From: Cryptomeria japonica
Lineage: Eukaryota > Streptophyta > Pinopsida > Cupressales > Cupressaceae
Length of the DNA: 64,000 nucleotides
NCBI RefSeq assembly: GCF_030272615.1
Contig: NC_081406.1
Location: 404,211,439 to 404,275,438 of the forward strand
Direction: 5' to 3'
How positions within the stretch are numbered: the stretch's first letter is position 1; the number at the start of each line of letters is the position of its first letter. The notes below the pieces were generated by a model. The model made no database searches, was not told the DNA's origin, and was given only the letters and a program-made list of their open reading frames with translations. Below, one piece after another: positions 22,274 through 33,775 of this stretch. Made by a program: the position numbers and the translations under genes.

Positions 22274-22288
22274 TTTTCCCCTCTTTGA
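22274..22288 (-). promoter_or_regulatory. Tat-2 polypurine tract
   Basis: The minus strand reads TCAAAGAGGGGAAAA immediately before the LTR start TGTAATA, the expected place for plus-strand priming. Confidence 0.85.
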
Positions 22289-23987
22289 ATTAATGTGCGA
22301 GCATCACGTTGGTTCAAAGAATAGTTGATGTCTAGAAGATACCAGTTCTGAACTTGATTGATCACGAACTGGATGAAAAGCGAGGTGTTTAGCTTGATTT
22401 GAAGTGATGAAGTTGAATAGAGTTTGATTAAAACTATACCGATCCCAAACTTGATTGAACTAGGAACGATAGAGAGAAAAGATACCAAACTTGAAATTGA
22501 TTGATCATGAAGCGGATCTTACTGATCTAGAACTTGATTGATCTAAACACAGTGAGCAAAGATAAAATCGATCTTGAACTTGATGGATCAAGACATGATG
22601 AGAAAAGATAAACTGTCTAGCTTGATTTGATGTGATGAAACTGAACACCTGCTTAGATTGAGCGTGTGATCAAAGACACTCTTTAAAATTTTGATCGAGT
22701 TTAAATGAATAATCAGCTTGATGAAAAGCGATGAAACTGATTAATGTTAAGAGACAAATTTAGATGAAGACAAATATCAGCTTGATTTGAAGCGATGAAA
22801 CTGATAATGCCCCTAGCGATTGATTTGATTTAGATGATCGAGAGATCTCAACTTGATATGAAGCGATGAAGCTGAGATGCCCCTTAGCAATAAAAAAAAA
22901 AATTTCTTTAGAGATTTTTGCTTGACTTTGGATGAAGATTTAAAAATTTCTCGACATTGAAGATGTGAGGTCATGAGGTCATCGGTATGCCCCGTCAAGA
23001 GCAAAATCGAAAGATAGCGAGGGTACATGATTATAGGCAATTTTTGGCGATGATATTGATTTGAGCATGAATGATTCAGAGGAATATTTGAAAATTTGGC
23101 TTGATGAGAAATTGAGCGCAAATTTGATTGGTAGAATAAATTGAGATTCAATGTTGATTCATTAGAAATTGAGTGCAAATTGAAGAAAAAATGAGCTTTT
23201 TGATGAAAAGCGCTAAGTGGTCCAAATTTTGTGAAATTGACTAGCAAAATGATCTCGGATTTCAATTTCGATCCTGAAAATGGAATCAGGACAGGCAAAT
23301 TAGATGAGGGTACAATTTTCATGTCCATTGGAGGAAGTTGAAAAATTAAGGTTTTGGCTATATATGGGGTAAAAGTGTCATTTTCAATTCATTTTAACCC
23401 TCCAAGTTGAAAAATTCAAAAAGATTTCTGTGAATAAAAATGGTAGTTCCCATACAAGTGCATCGATTCAAGTGCCAGAGATGACATAATAGACCTCAGA
23501 ACTATGAGCCAGCGGTAAGTGATCGATCTTAAGCCTGTTATTCATTTCAATTTTGAATTTTTTTATTGAATTTTTCAATTTTTTGGCATGTTGAAGTCGG
23601 GCTTTCTCGTTTTGTCATGCGAGACAGGGTCCTGTCTTGTATGACAAACTGATTAAGTTTGTTTTATCATTTAAAGTTACTAGTTTTGTCATACTGAATA
23701 CACCCTTTTGTCCTATGAATACTTTCAAAAGAGGCCATTTTGTCATTCTAAAGCTAGTCATGTGTTGTATCAGACTGTTTTATCGTACGAGATCAATTCC
23801 TTACTCGTATGAGTTACTGTCTCTGTAGTGTTTTGTCGTTTGAAAAACAACAAGCCTTTTTAAATGTACAAGCTTGAAATTTTGATTTTGCAATTGATGC
23901 AGTTGGATTTGCATGATGTTTTGCTTCTCTTATAGGCTAATTTGAAATGTTTCCTGATGCGTCATTGTTTGATTTTTGCAAGTTTGA
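22289..23987 (-). other. Tat-2 distal 3' region, non-coding, with reiterated motif and hairpin
   Basis: No coding stretch was recognised. A motif of the form agcttgatttgaagcgatgaaactga recurs near 22390, 22619, 22708, 22778 and 22848, partly in steps of about 70 bp. On the plus strand, which is sense for the PMD gene, there is a TATA-like ctatatatgg at 23358-23367, a strong hairpin at 23612-23647, and a donor-like gtaagt at 23515 with an acceptor-like tattcag at 24007. This stretch may therefore include the promoter and a 5' intron of the PMD gene. That is an inference. Confidence 0.5.
23612..23647. repeat. Perfect-centre hairpin upstream of PMD gene
   Basis: 17-base arms (ttgtcatgcgagacagg and cctgtcttgtatgacaa) separated by 2 bases, with two mismatches. 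It lies about 400 bp before the PMD coding start. Confidence 0.7.
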
Positions 23988-25919
23988 TTGCCTCATGTAT
24001 TATTCAGATGTGTATATCCACCGACTATGACATTAGTTCGTCAGTTATCTAATGTTGACCAGGCTCATGTTGATTTGTGCGGATTGAATCATCTTCTTGA
24101 GTTGCCTGATATTTGTGTGAATCATGGTATGCTCACTGCATTAGTTGAGAGGTTTCACTCGAAGCATAACACGTTTCATTTACCAGTTAGGGAGATGACG
24201 ATCACTCCCAAGGATGTATACAAGATTCTTCGTATCCCTTTTACTACGGGTAAGGTAGATTATGATTCAGCACAACGTCCTGGGCTACTAGCTGTAAGAC
24301 AGGTATTTCACGATGCAGACATTTTGACTCATTCTATCAGTTGGGACGTTATGATGACCAGGTACAGTGAGAACTTTCCACTAGCTTGTGTCTTGGCAGG
24401 TTTCATTGGCTCCTTTCTTATGCTGGACAAGGGACAACAAGGGTTTTATGTGGATGTGGTAGGATGTTAGAGAGACTTGTGGAGCACCCCCAGAGGTTAG
24501 GCTGGGGTTCATGTATATTGGCACACATGTATCGCAAGATGCATGAGATTGTATACAGGGATGGGAAGAGTATGGCTGCAAAAGTTTTGATTCTATAGAT
24601 ATGGGCTTGGGAGAACCTCCCAATATGCAGACCAATCATGGATGACGGTAGAGATCCACATCAACCTAATATTTACTGCTATTTTGGATATATTACGCAG
24701 CCCCATCTAGGCAAGATAGATTATTGGAGATGGTAGCTAGACGACTTGATAGTCATGATATAGAGACCGTATAGGAGTCAGGAGCCTTGGGATGATTGGA
24801 GAGCTATGCGTAGAGACCTCTTCATGACATGACCTCTCATAGGTAGATCACAGATAGTGATTGAGCGGTTTGTTTTTACTCGAGTGATGATGCAGTATGG
24901 TAGACCTCAGGGGATCTCGCAGGAGTTTACTGCATATGCGCATTATGCAGATGAGGAGACATAGAAATGGGGATCTAGGTTATCATATGCCTTAGGCATG
25001 CAGGAGTTGACTAGGTTATAGCAGTTGAGATGGGATTACCTGGATGATATTGCAGATGCGCGAGTATTGCCCCAGTACAGGGATTGGTTTCAGCAGCACC
25101 CTTTCCCAAGATTTACTGATCCAACAGAGTAGGAACCTCGTATAGAGGAGGTTGAGGATGATGTCCCTATGCAAAGATTGAGATAGGGACAAAGGAAGGT
25201 ACTAAGAGCTAAGGCTCTGAGGTAGATAGGTGGCGATCCTGGTGCTAGTAGTAGCAAGGTACCAGCTAGTGGTAGGAAGTAGCAGAGAGGAGAGGGTGGA
25301 TCCCTAGGGACTGTCGAGGTGAGACTTAGCGAAGCGAGGGTGCCATAGGGTGGAGGAGAGGAGGAGAGAGTAGCTCTGAGATGGGTCAGACAAAGGAGAG
25401 AGGAGCAGGGGGAGATGAAGGTTGAGATGGAGGAGGCGATGGAGGTGGAGATGGAGGCAGAGATGGAGGCAGAGAGCCTACGAGGGATCACGGGGTTGAC
25501 ACAACGCAGTCGGTGAGAGCATGCCTAGCGGGTTTACAATCATAGCTGACAGTGACACATACTCAGTTGGCAGAGTGAGATGGACAGCTAGTAGAGCTTA
25601 GAGAAGAGAGAGATTGTCAGTTAGCTGTGCTTAGAGTAGAGTGCGATTGTCAGCTGGTGGAACTCACATCAGAGTGTGATCATCAGGTCATAGAGATGAG
25701 GGCAAAGAGAGACGCTTTGTAGCAGGAGGTTCTCCATCAGACGAGTCAGGCAGCCTATTATGTTGCGTCTTATAGTGTAGCAGTCCTAGTAGCACAGTAG
25801 GTTGTACCATATTCGTAGTATATGATCGATTAGAGGGAGCTTGGGCACCTAGGCAGGATCCGGGTCAACAGGCTCCACCTCCTCCACCACCTAGCGATGA
25901 GGGAGAGGTAGAGAGATAG
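23988..25919 (+). pseudogene. Antisense plant-mobile-domain (PMD) gene of Tat-2
   Basis: The longest open part (23988-24470, 160 codons) reads VDLCGLNHLLELPDICVNHG, LVERFHSKHNTFHLP, MTITPKDVYKILRIPF and further on WAWENLPICRP (about 24600). These mark the plant mobile domain, found in MAIL-type proteins and in transposable elements. The first ATG of this frame is at 24027. After 24470 the frame can be followed with many TAG stops, through a Glu/Arg-rich segment (25380-25480), a Gln/Glu-rich coiled-coil-like part and a proline run (APPPPPP) to a stop at 25917-25919. It runs opposite to gag-pol, between integrase and the 3' LTR, where antisense extra ORFs are known in Tat elements. The function in the element is unknown. 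The chromovirus sits just after the stop. Confidence 0.8.
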
Positions 25920-25934
25920 ATTTTTCTATGTAGC
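25651..25934 (+). repeat. PMD C-terminal segment, copy 1 of a flanking duplication
   Basis: This is about 285 bp from the end of the PMD gene to the chromovirus LTR. The same segment recurs at 33501-33785 on the other side of the chromovirus with roughly one difference in ten bases by eye. Copy 2 continues smoothly past the insertion point (tgtagctcttag), showing the uninterrupted site. Confidence 0.85.
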
Positions 25935-26800
25935 TATCATGCCCAAAATTTAGGGCAAAAACGAAATGATTTTTTTTTTAAATACTAACTAAATAACATT
26001 AAGTTCACTAATACGAAACACACTAAGCAGTTTTAGTTTTAACTATATTAAAATGAACTTTTATCTACTACTTAAATAATAGAAAAACCATTTAAGATTA
26101 GCTATGGATTAAAAGGGGACTAGCTTATTGTCGCTCAATCTATTTAATTTAAAATTAAATATCTACTTCATAATATTTAGTTCATAACCATTCAAGCTCT
26201 TTAAATTAAAATCAATATTAACTTTATTAATATTCATTTCATGAATGCCTAAACCTATTTAAGTTAAAAATAAATATTAATTTCATTAATAATCCATTCA
26301 TGGACTTCTCAATAAATTTAAATTTAAAATAGATATTGTACTCACTAATATTTAAACAAGTCAACTTAATTAATTTTAAAGTCTAATATTAATTCATTAT
26401 AATTGGATTCATAGCATTTCAATTCTCTTTGAAAATTAAAATTAAATAATTCCACCATACCTATATATAAATGTAAATAATATTATATAAATATAATATT
26501 ATTATATTTAAAAAAACACAAATGGGTTTACCCATGCAAACCCTAACCCTTATTTTAATCTATAAATTTAACCCCTTTTTAAAAAAATTTTTATTACTCA
26601 TTCTTTTCTTATTTACCCTAGCCCGAACCGGGCTAGGGTTTCATCTTATTTTATTCTTTTATGTAGCAGGGTTTTCTATGTAGGTCGGCGGCACTTTTAA
26701 TAGTGGGCGGGCCGAAATGGTGGAGGCGGCCGAACTGTGGGAGAGGCAGCCGAAAGGGGAAGCGGTGCCGCCAGTGGGACGACCCACTGTGAGGGTCACG

Positions 26801-26980
26801 ACCCACACAGCGGCCTTGGCCACTGTTTGTGTCGCGGCCCACACAGTGGCTGCGGCCACTAGTGCGGACACAACCCACACAGGGAGCCGCAGGCCCTGTG
26901 TGTTCCGTGGCCCGCACAGAGGCTGCGACCTCTATGTTGGTCGCGGCCCGCACAAGGACTGCGTGCCTTGCGCGGCCCTT
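26801..26980. repeat. GC-rich 36-bp minisatellite within the chromovirus LTR
   Basis: The word acccacacag or gcccgcacag recurs at 26801, 26837, 26873, 26910 and 26946, steps of 36-37 bp. The surrounding 300 bp are strongly GC-rich in an otherwise AT-rich LTR. Because 36 is a multiple of three, both strands show spurious open frames here. Confidence 0.85.
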
Positions 26981-27041
26981 CCCAAATAAGTTTCGTTCTT
27001 TTTTTTTTTTTTTTTTAAAGAAAGGAAATCCATTAAGTTTA

Positions 27042-27166
27042 ATATATATATATATATATTTGTATATATATATATATATATATTTGTATATATATATATA
27101 TATATTTGTATATATATATATATATTTGTATATATATATATATATATTTGTATATATATATATTTA
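27042..27166. repeat. Interrupted (TA)n microsatellite
   Basis: Runs of TA are separated at regular intervals by tttgta. Preceded by a T-run at 27001-27017. The 27167-ending ORF over it is repeat-derived. Confidence 0.95.
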
Positions 27167-30077
27167 GGTTTATATCTACATTTGTTTCACAGGTAAATTT
27201 TATGATATGTTTTATATATATATGTATATATAAATATATACATGAAATCTACATGTATATAATTATATATATTTATATATAACTTATATTATTATTTCTT
27301 TTCTTAAAATAAAACCGAATTCATGGAAGATTCTGATTTTCAATTGTAGGAGAAGAAGTAAAGTAATAAATTTGTTTAATGTAGATATCAATTTCTGAAA
27401 CTATATATTGCCAGTATTTAAAATAAATGTCTAACTTTCTGAAGTAAATGGAGGAATATTTTCCAGAACTATATGGTACTTTATTGCTTTTACAGAAAAC
27501 AAAAATAAAAAATTTATTTTTAATCTACAATATGCATGCAAATCTAATTTATGCCTTTCCTATTTAATTTAATTTTAAATGCCTAAGAATGAAATAAATT
27601 TCCTGCTAAACTATTTATCATAACACATCGGATATACTTTTTTTTTCTGAACTTAGGGAATACTAATTTAGGAATACATAATTCTTTTCTGCAATAAATA
27701 CATTTACTGATTCTACAATTACTACAACAACTAAATAGATATTTTTATTAAAATCTAACAACAACTACAACTCATATTTTCTGCAATTAAAATGAAGACA
27801 AATTCACAAATAAAAAAAAAAGAAACACAGAATCAAATAAAATGATTTTTATTTTTCAGTGGGCTATTGCATGCAATTCAAAAGCATTTCTTTTCAAATA
27901 GAAAGAAGAATCTATCTAGCTTTTTTTTTTTTACAATCCAAAAAGTATTCTGCAAAATTTACAAGATGTTTCTTTATCTAAATAACAATAACTAAATCTC
28001 ATGTCTTCATTTCTAATTTACAATTAGCCTCTCATTTCAACGAATGAGGGTATATTTCTCCTCCTTAAACTAATAATTACAACTGCAAGTAAATATCTGC
28101 AACAATAACTCCTGCAACCTTTCACTTGTCCTATTCTTTTCTCTCGACAATCCTGCATATTAAATCACATCTATGACCATGGAGAGCTCACCTCCCAGCC
28201 TAGGCTAACTGGTAGCCACCCCTGAGCTCAGAGAACCAAGCCCTAGATGGGAAACAAACATGCAAACACATAGAAGATAGAATACACACAGATTTCAAAC
28301 ACACTCCCATCTTGGCTACACTGCACCACACTTTGGTGATGACTTTTTTTTAAGGGTGGTAGTGGACCAATACCTTGAGGAGAACTGCAAGTATGGAAAA
28401 ACATGTAGCCACCTCATGGCACAACAAATACATCAAGAATTTTCAACCCCTTAATCCTTATGCCCCCCAAGGCATTCTAGCCTTATATCCCTCCTTATGA
28501 CCCCCATTGCACAAACAGGCCATGCAGCAAGGGTCACAAAAAAATCCCTTGTGATCGCTCTCATAAGGAGAGTCTCTCACTCAAGGGTTGTCACTGCTAC
28601 CACCCACAAGATCCTCCTCTCTCCCAAGAGTAAGAGGTCTTGAAAACTCCCAAAAACACATACAAACACAAAATACAAAATACCAAATGAAATTCCCAAA
28701 AGGGACATACAAGAAAATAGATTTCTTACACCAACATACCTTCAAATCACATGCAAAAAGAAGTCATTTAAAGAAGAATGTAACCAACCTTAATTTTCCC
28801 AAAGGTAGGTTAGTATGGTTGAGGAAGAGCTACCCAAATCCACGGATCTTCTCCTTCTACCCTTAGCCAAATTTTACTATTCCAAATCTATTCTATTCTT
28901 TTCAAATTTTCTCTTGTCTCCAAAAATGGAGAGTGGGTGATTACCCTCAAATTTTCAAATTCTTGCTTAAGAAGCTCATTCTCTCAGTTCTCACTAGTTT
29001 CTAAAAACTAAAGAGGAAGGTAAGACGTAATGGGAAAGAGAACTCTCATTCGAAAAGGAAAGTTTACAACTAGGTTCAAACTTCTAATTTCAATTTTCGC
29101 ACAACTCAGAAAAGTCAAATTTTAGAGTGTCTAAAAGGTCACTTAGGAGTAGAAACTTGCCTAAAATTACCCCTAACCCTTAGGTACACCTTATGGGCTT
29201 TAGGAAACCCTATTAAACTACCCCTAGGTGTTCCTTTAACCCATTTTAAACCCCTCTGAAGTTTATTTTCGGGTCAAACCTATGTTGACCACCCCAAAGA
29301 TTCTTTACCCAAGGTATTTATGACATCACATTACATTAATTGAAAAAGCTATAGTTGAACACTTTCCCACCAAGAGACAAAAATAAAATTTAAACTTAAA
29401 TCCACACATGTGTCAAGTGACACAAATAAAACACTTTTACAATTTAAAACATGAAATTGTCTCTTGTGGATTTTACACAAGTAAATTAAATACACTTAAC
29501 ACACATGCAACATATACTGTTACGAATAAAATACAACACAAATGGGGTGTTGTCTCTCCAAATAGACAACCCCTGGCTTATGAATATACATAAGTCTAGG
29601 TTTGGTTCTCCATAATATTTCCATGGTCACATGGATAACTTCCTGCGCATCTCAATTTACACATTAGTACTTTCAAAAATCCACATATAATATAATTTCA
29701 AAGGAATAATATTACACATCATCACTTGCATACAATTTACATCTGAACAAATTAAATACATCTTTTATCCAAGCAATTTCACATAAGCAATTCATCCCAA
29801 TTCTCCTAAACTTAAACATACATCATAATTTTATTATCATAGTAAAGTCCTGCAAAATCAATAACGACATTTATCACCGCAATTTCATCTTATTCAAAAA
29901 TCATGTAGTGTTCTATCTCATATAGAATATAAATAACTCATCAATATATAGCAATGTTATGCAAATCCTGAAATCATATAAGTTCTAAATTCCAAAATGC
30001 ATCAAAATAAAGTATCCATAATAGTCTCAATATAAAAATCACTGAAATGTCAGACTAAGTCGAGGTGAGGCCTCACA

Positions 30078-30088
30078 CCCTCCCCCTC
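30078..30088 (-). promoter_or_regulatory. Chromovirus polypurine tract
   Basis: The minus strand reads GAGGGGGAGGG between the pol stop codon (30088-30090) and the LTR start TGTGAGG. Confidence 0.85.
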
Positions 30089-30618
30089 TAGGCATGAACT
30101 TCCTCCTGGAGTTCATCAAAGAGGTGGGGGTACTCTGATCTCATACGTGTTGCGTCCTCCCATGAAGCCATAACCTCATCATAACAATCCCACTGGACCC
30201 TAACCTGGTCCATCTCTCGACCTCGAAGGGCTAGCGTCCAGCGTGCCAAAATGCGAATGGGCTCCAAAGCTAGCTACCCGTCCGACTCCACCTGCAAGGC
30301 ATCCCAATCTAAAATATGAGACTCATCATAGATATATTTTCTCAAAACTGATACATGAAACACATCGTGGATGCGTGACAGGCTAGGTGGCAATGCTAAA
30401 TGGTAGGCAACTGGGCCTATCCTCTCAAGGATCTCAAAAGGTCCTACAAAGCGAGGTGGAAGCTTAGAACCCTTTCCGTAATGGATTGGACTCTTATGTG
30501 GTTACACTCTCAAAAAGACTCTGTCTCCAACCAAGTAGCTATGATCTATCCTCTTTGCATCAGCATATTTCTTCTATCTATCCTGAGCCTCTCTAAGATG
30601 CTGCCTAATCAAATCCAC
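30088..30618 (-). pseudogene. Chromovirus integrase C-terminal GPY/F region and chromodomain
   Basis: Too broken to show as one frame. The minus strand contains the integrase tail ([35 protein letters not shown]), then a chromodomain-like stretch (REMDQVRVQWDCYDE, SWEDATRMRSEYPHLF) and the end ELQEEVHA before TAG. GPF/Y is the marker of this gypsy integrase type. A C-terminal chromodomain, which in such elements guides insertion to marked chromatin, identifies a chromovirus. Confidence 0.82.
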
Positions 30619-31299
30619 CTACTGTTCCATATCCCAAACTATCTCAGGACCAATAGCCACTCTATCCTCTATGCGATCCCAACTTAAGGGTGTCTTGCAA
30701 GGCCTGCCATATAGTGCCTGATAGGGTGGCATCCCCAAAGAAGTGTGATGCCCATTGTTATAGGCAAACTCCACTAAGGGAAGATACTCCTCCCACTGGG
30801 TCTGATGATCCATGATGTACATGCGAAGCATATCCTCTAACACCTGATTGACCCTCTCTGTCTGACCATCTATTTTCAGGTGATAGGCTGTACTGAAATT
30901 GAGCTTAGTACCCATAGCTGCCTGTAATGACTTCCAAAAGGAAGAAGTGAAAAGAGAATCCCTGTCAGAAATAATCTTGCGGGGCACACCATGAAGTCTA
31001 ACAATGTCTTGTAAGAACACCTGTGCTACTGCTGGAGCTATGAAAATAGTATAGACTGGTTAAAAGTGAGCTACTTTGGTCAACTTGTCGATTGTCACCA
31101 AGATAGCATCATGGCGATGAGAAGACATAGGAAGACCAATGATGAAATCCATGGATATAGTATCCCACTTCCACTTTGGTATAGCATGAGACTGGAGCAA
31201 CCCACCTGGATGGCGGTGCTCTGCCTTTACTCTCTGACACTCGAGGCATCGAGCTACTATCTCAGCAATGAGCTACCACATTCCTGACCAATGATATAA
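30619..31299 (-). pseudogene. Chromovirus integrase catalytic core
   Basis: 30619-31020 is open for 133 residues: FLQDIVRLHGVPRKIISDRD (second catalytic Asp), TSSFWKSLQAAMGT, STAYHLKIDGQTERVNQVLED (catalytic Glu), YNNGHHTSLGMPPYQALYGR. Upstream to 31299, with stops, are the zinc-binding residues and WDTISMDFIIGLP (first catalytic Asp). The D-D-E spacing is that of a gypsy integrase. Read-through stops near 31050 and 31270 disrupt it. Confidence 0.9.
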
Positions 31300-32028
31300 C
31301 TACCTCAAGTCAGCATGCAACTTTTTAACCTTGGGATGCGCTGCATAAGGAGCTCTATGAGCCTCCATGACAATGAACTCTCGCAACCCTCCGGAGGAAG
31401 GTACATAAATGCACCCTCTGTGGCGTAACAGTCCATCGAACTCCAAAGAATAATCCACATATTTCCCCTCTAGAGTAACCTGAGATCGTATTACATGACC
31501 AACCTTTGCATACCATCCATCCTCTGGCAAGTGCTGTAGTATACGGTCTCTCAAATCCATGCCCATAGATATGGTGTAAACCTCATGACGTCTCCTACTC
31601 AAAGCATCTGCAACTACATTTTCCTTTCCCTTGATGTAGTGAACGTCAAAATCATATTCGCACAAGAACTCCATCCATCTCCTCTGACGTGCATTAAGGT
31701 TCGGCTGAGTGAAGATGTATTGAAGACTCTGATGATCTAAATGCAACTCGAAGTGATGACCTAAAAGGAAGTGTCTCCACCTCACAAGTGCATGCACTAC
31801 TACTGTGAGCTCAAGGTCATGAGTGGGATAATTAAGTTCATGAGTCTTAAGTTTCCTAGACTCAAAAGCTATGGCCCTACCATCCTGCATAAGAGCTGCC
31901 CCTAAACCCTCTAGTGAAGCATCGGTACAAACCATGAAGTCAACTATGGGATCTGGTACAACAAGGATAGGAGTGCTAGTAAGTGCCTTCTTGAGTTCCT
32001 GAAGGCTTTCTCGCACTTCTCTGTCCAC
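31300..32028 (-). pseudogene. Chromovirus RNase H and integrase zinc finger start
   Basis: A 242-residue stretch: RT connection, then CTDASLEGLGAALMQDG (first catalytic Asp), SRKLKTHELNYPTHDLEL (catalytic Glu in the family), HFELHLDHQSLQYIF (catalytic Asp) and VADALSRR at the end of RNase H. The tail (MEAHRAPYAAHPKVKKLHADLR) starts the integrase HHCC finger. This is the Ty3/gypsy order. A frameshift separates it from the RT fragment at 32100-32423. Confidence 0.92.
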
Positions 32029-32099
32029 TCAAATTTCTTCCCTTTAAGCTGAAGAGAAGTAATAGGGTGTGCAACTCTAGAGAATCCCTCGACAAAATG

Positions 32100-32423
32100 T
32101 CAGTAATACCCTGCTAAGCCCATGAAACTCCTAACCTCTATCACACTGGTTGGCACTGGCCAATCCATAATAGCCCTAATCTTTGATGGGTCAACTGAGA
32201 TCCCATCACTGAAAAGGACGTGCCCAAGGTACTTGACCTCTGATCGAAAGAAAGCACACTTCGACAAACTGTCAAACAACTGGTTATCCCGCAAACACTG
32301 CAATACCTGTTTCAGGTGCTCCTCATGCTCCTCCTCATTCTGAGAATATATTAGTATATCATCGAGGAACACAATAACAAAATGGTCCAGAAATGTACGG
32401 AATACCCCATTCATGAGGCTCAT
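32100..32423 (-). pseudogene. Chromovirus reverse transcriptase, catalytic part
   Basis: A 107-residue stretch with [12 protein letters not shown] (the YVDD-type polymerase active site) followed by [33 protein letters not shown] and the thumb SFMGLAGYY. It continues the RT of 32420-33412 after a frameshift near 32420, where the upstream frame ends in [11 protein letters not shown]. Confidence 0.92.
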
Positions 32424-33412
32424 AAAAACCGCTGGGGATTCGTAAGTCCGAATGGAACTACGATGAACTCATAGTGACCATATCTAGTGCAAAATGCGGT
32501 CTTTTGGATATCACTCTCCACTATTCTCAGCTGATGGTATCCTGACTTCAGATCTATTTTGGAAAAGACTTTGGCACCCTGAAGCTGGTCGAATAAATCA
32601 TCAATTCTGGGCAAAGGATATCGGTTCTTGATGGTTACTTTATTTAGCTGCCGATAATCCATACATAATCGAAGAGATCCATCCTTCTTCTTAATGAAGA
32701 TGACTGGTGCACCCCAAGGGGATATGCTAGGATGAATATGACCCTTCTCAAGGAGTTCCTCAAGCTGTATTTTGAGTTCATTAAGCTCATTTGTGGTCAT
32801 CCTATAAGGTGCTCTGGAAACTGGCTCGGCTCCTGGTACTAGGTCTATATGAAAATCAATCTCTCTATAGGGCGGCATTCCCGGTAGCTCTGAAGGAAAT
32901 ACATCTGAATATCCCTTAAGGATAGGATGGTCATCAAGCAATGTTTCTCTTTCTTCCTCTTCTCCTCTATCACTGATAGTGATAGCAAAAAGCTGACATC
33001 CCTTTCGCATGCTTTGCTTAAGATGCATTGCGGAGATCATATGAAGAGACACGGGCCTCTGAATCCCGATGATAACTATGGGTGAACCATGATCATCCTC
33101 ACACTCAATCTTTTTCAGGTGGCAATCCATCTTGGCTCTGTGGGCATAAAGACAATCCATGCCAAGTACGATACCGTAAGATCCAAGTGGTGTCACTCTA
33201 AGGTCTACTAAAGTGGTGGTCTTGCCAATCTGTAGCTGACATGCCCTAACCTCTGATTCCACTGACACTCTAGCCGCTAAAGCTAATTCCACTTCCCAAC
33301 TGACACCCTGTCTAGTTGCCACTAGCCCGCAATGCTCCACAACCAATGGAGATATAAAGGAGTCAGTAGCTCCTGAATCAAACAAAATAGATACATTGTT
33401 ACCTTTGATCAT
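32420..33412 (-). pseudogene. Chromovirus protease and reverse transcriptase N-terminal part
   Basis: A 330-residue stretch. The aspartic protease comes first ([14 protein letters not shown], with DSG active site, then [10 protein letters not shown]). A linker follows, and then RT motifs: [55 protein letters not shown] and FIVVPFGL. The open frame can be extended to about 33495 with one stop through words typical of the gag-protease junction (VFVAVDNR), after which chromovirus sequence stops abruptly. Confidence 0.93.
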
Positions 33413-33500
33413 ACCTATAGATTCGATAATCGTGGCCTGATGCTTAGCCTAGCGGTTGTCAACCGCTACGAATACTCTATGGGACCTGCCCATATCACCA

Positions 33501-33775
33501 ACTGTCAGTTGGTGGAGCTCACAACAAAGCATGATCATCAGGTCACAGAGATGAGGGAAAAGCGAGATGCTTTGCAGCAGGAGGTTCTCCATCAGATGAG
33601 TCGGGCAGCCTATTATGTTGCATCTTATAGTGTAGCAGTTCTAGTAGCACAGTAGGTTGTACCATATTCACAGTATATGGATCGATTAGAGGGAGCTTGG
33701 GCACCTAGGCAGGATCCGGGTCAACAGGCTCCACCTCCTCCACCACCTAGCGATGAGGGAGAGGTAGAGAGATAG
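33501..33775 (+). pseudogene. PMD gene C terminus, copy 2
   Basis: The sense strand reads CQLVELTTKHDHQVTEM, QQEVLHQMSRAAYYVASYSV, then DRLEGAWAPRQDPG, a six-proline run and a stop at 33773-33775. It is the same C terminus as at 25651-25919, here followed without a break by a 3' untranslated stretch. It lies between the Tat-2 integrase and the chromovirus scar. Confidence 0.82.

Larger units (their letters stand above)
25935..30077 (-). repeat. Chromovirus 3' LTR (about 4.1 kb)
   Basis: The inner end reads TGTGAGGCC on the minus strand right after the polypurine tract; the outer end meets PMD sequence at 25934/25935. It is long for a chromovirus LTR. It contains a GC-rich minisatellite (26801-26980) and a TA-rich microsatellite (27042-27166). 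The rest is AT-rich with no supported gene; the 92-112-codon frames in it are low-complexity or chance. Confidence 0.7.
25935..33500 (-). mobile_element. Chromovirus (Ty3/gypsy with chromodomain), 5' part deleted
   Basis: On the minus strand from right to left: end of gag (about 33500), protease, RT, RNase H, integrase, chromodomain, polypurine tract and a 4.1-kb 3' LTR. The 5' LTR, PBS and most of gag are missing at 33500, where PMD sequence resumes. Terminal bases of the LTR form an imperfect inverted pair (TGTGAGGCC against TATCATGCC; the outer TG has become TA). It is nested in Tat-2, so it is younger than Tat-2. Two frameshifts and several stops inactivate it. Confidence 0.88.

Noticed and set aside
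25935-25960. Start of a plus-strand LTR (TATCATGCCC) separate from the chromovirus
   Set aside because: It pairs imperfectly with the minus-strand LTR start at 30077 and is more simply the outer end of the same LTR.
26651-27167. ORFs and a possible CpG island promoter at the GC-rich stretch
   Set aside because: The frames come from a 36-bp repeat and a TA microsatellite; no protein motif, and the position is inside an LTR.
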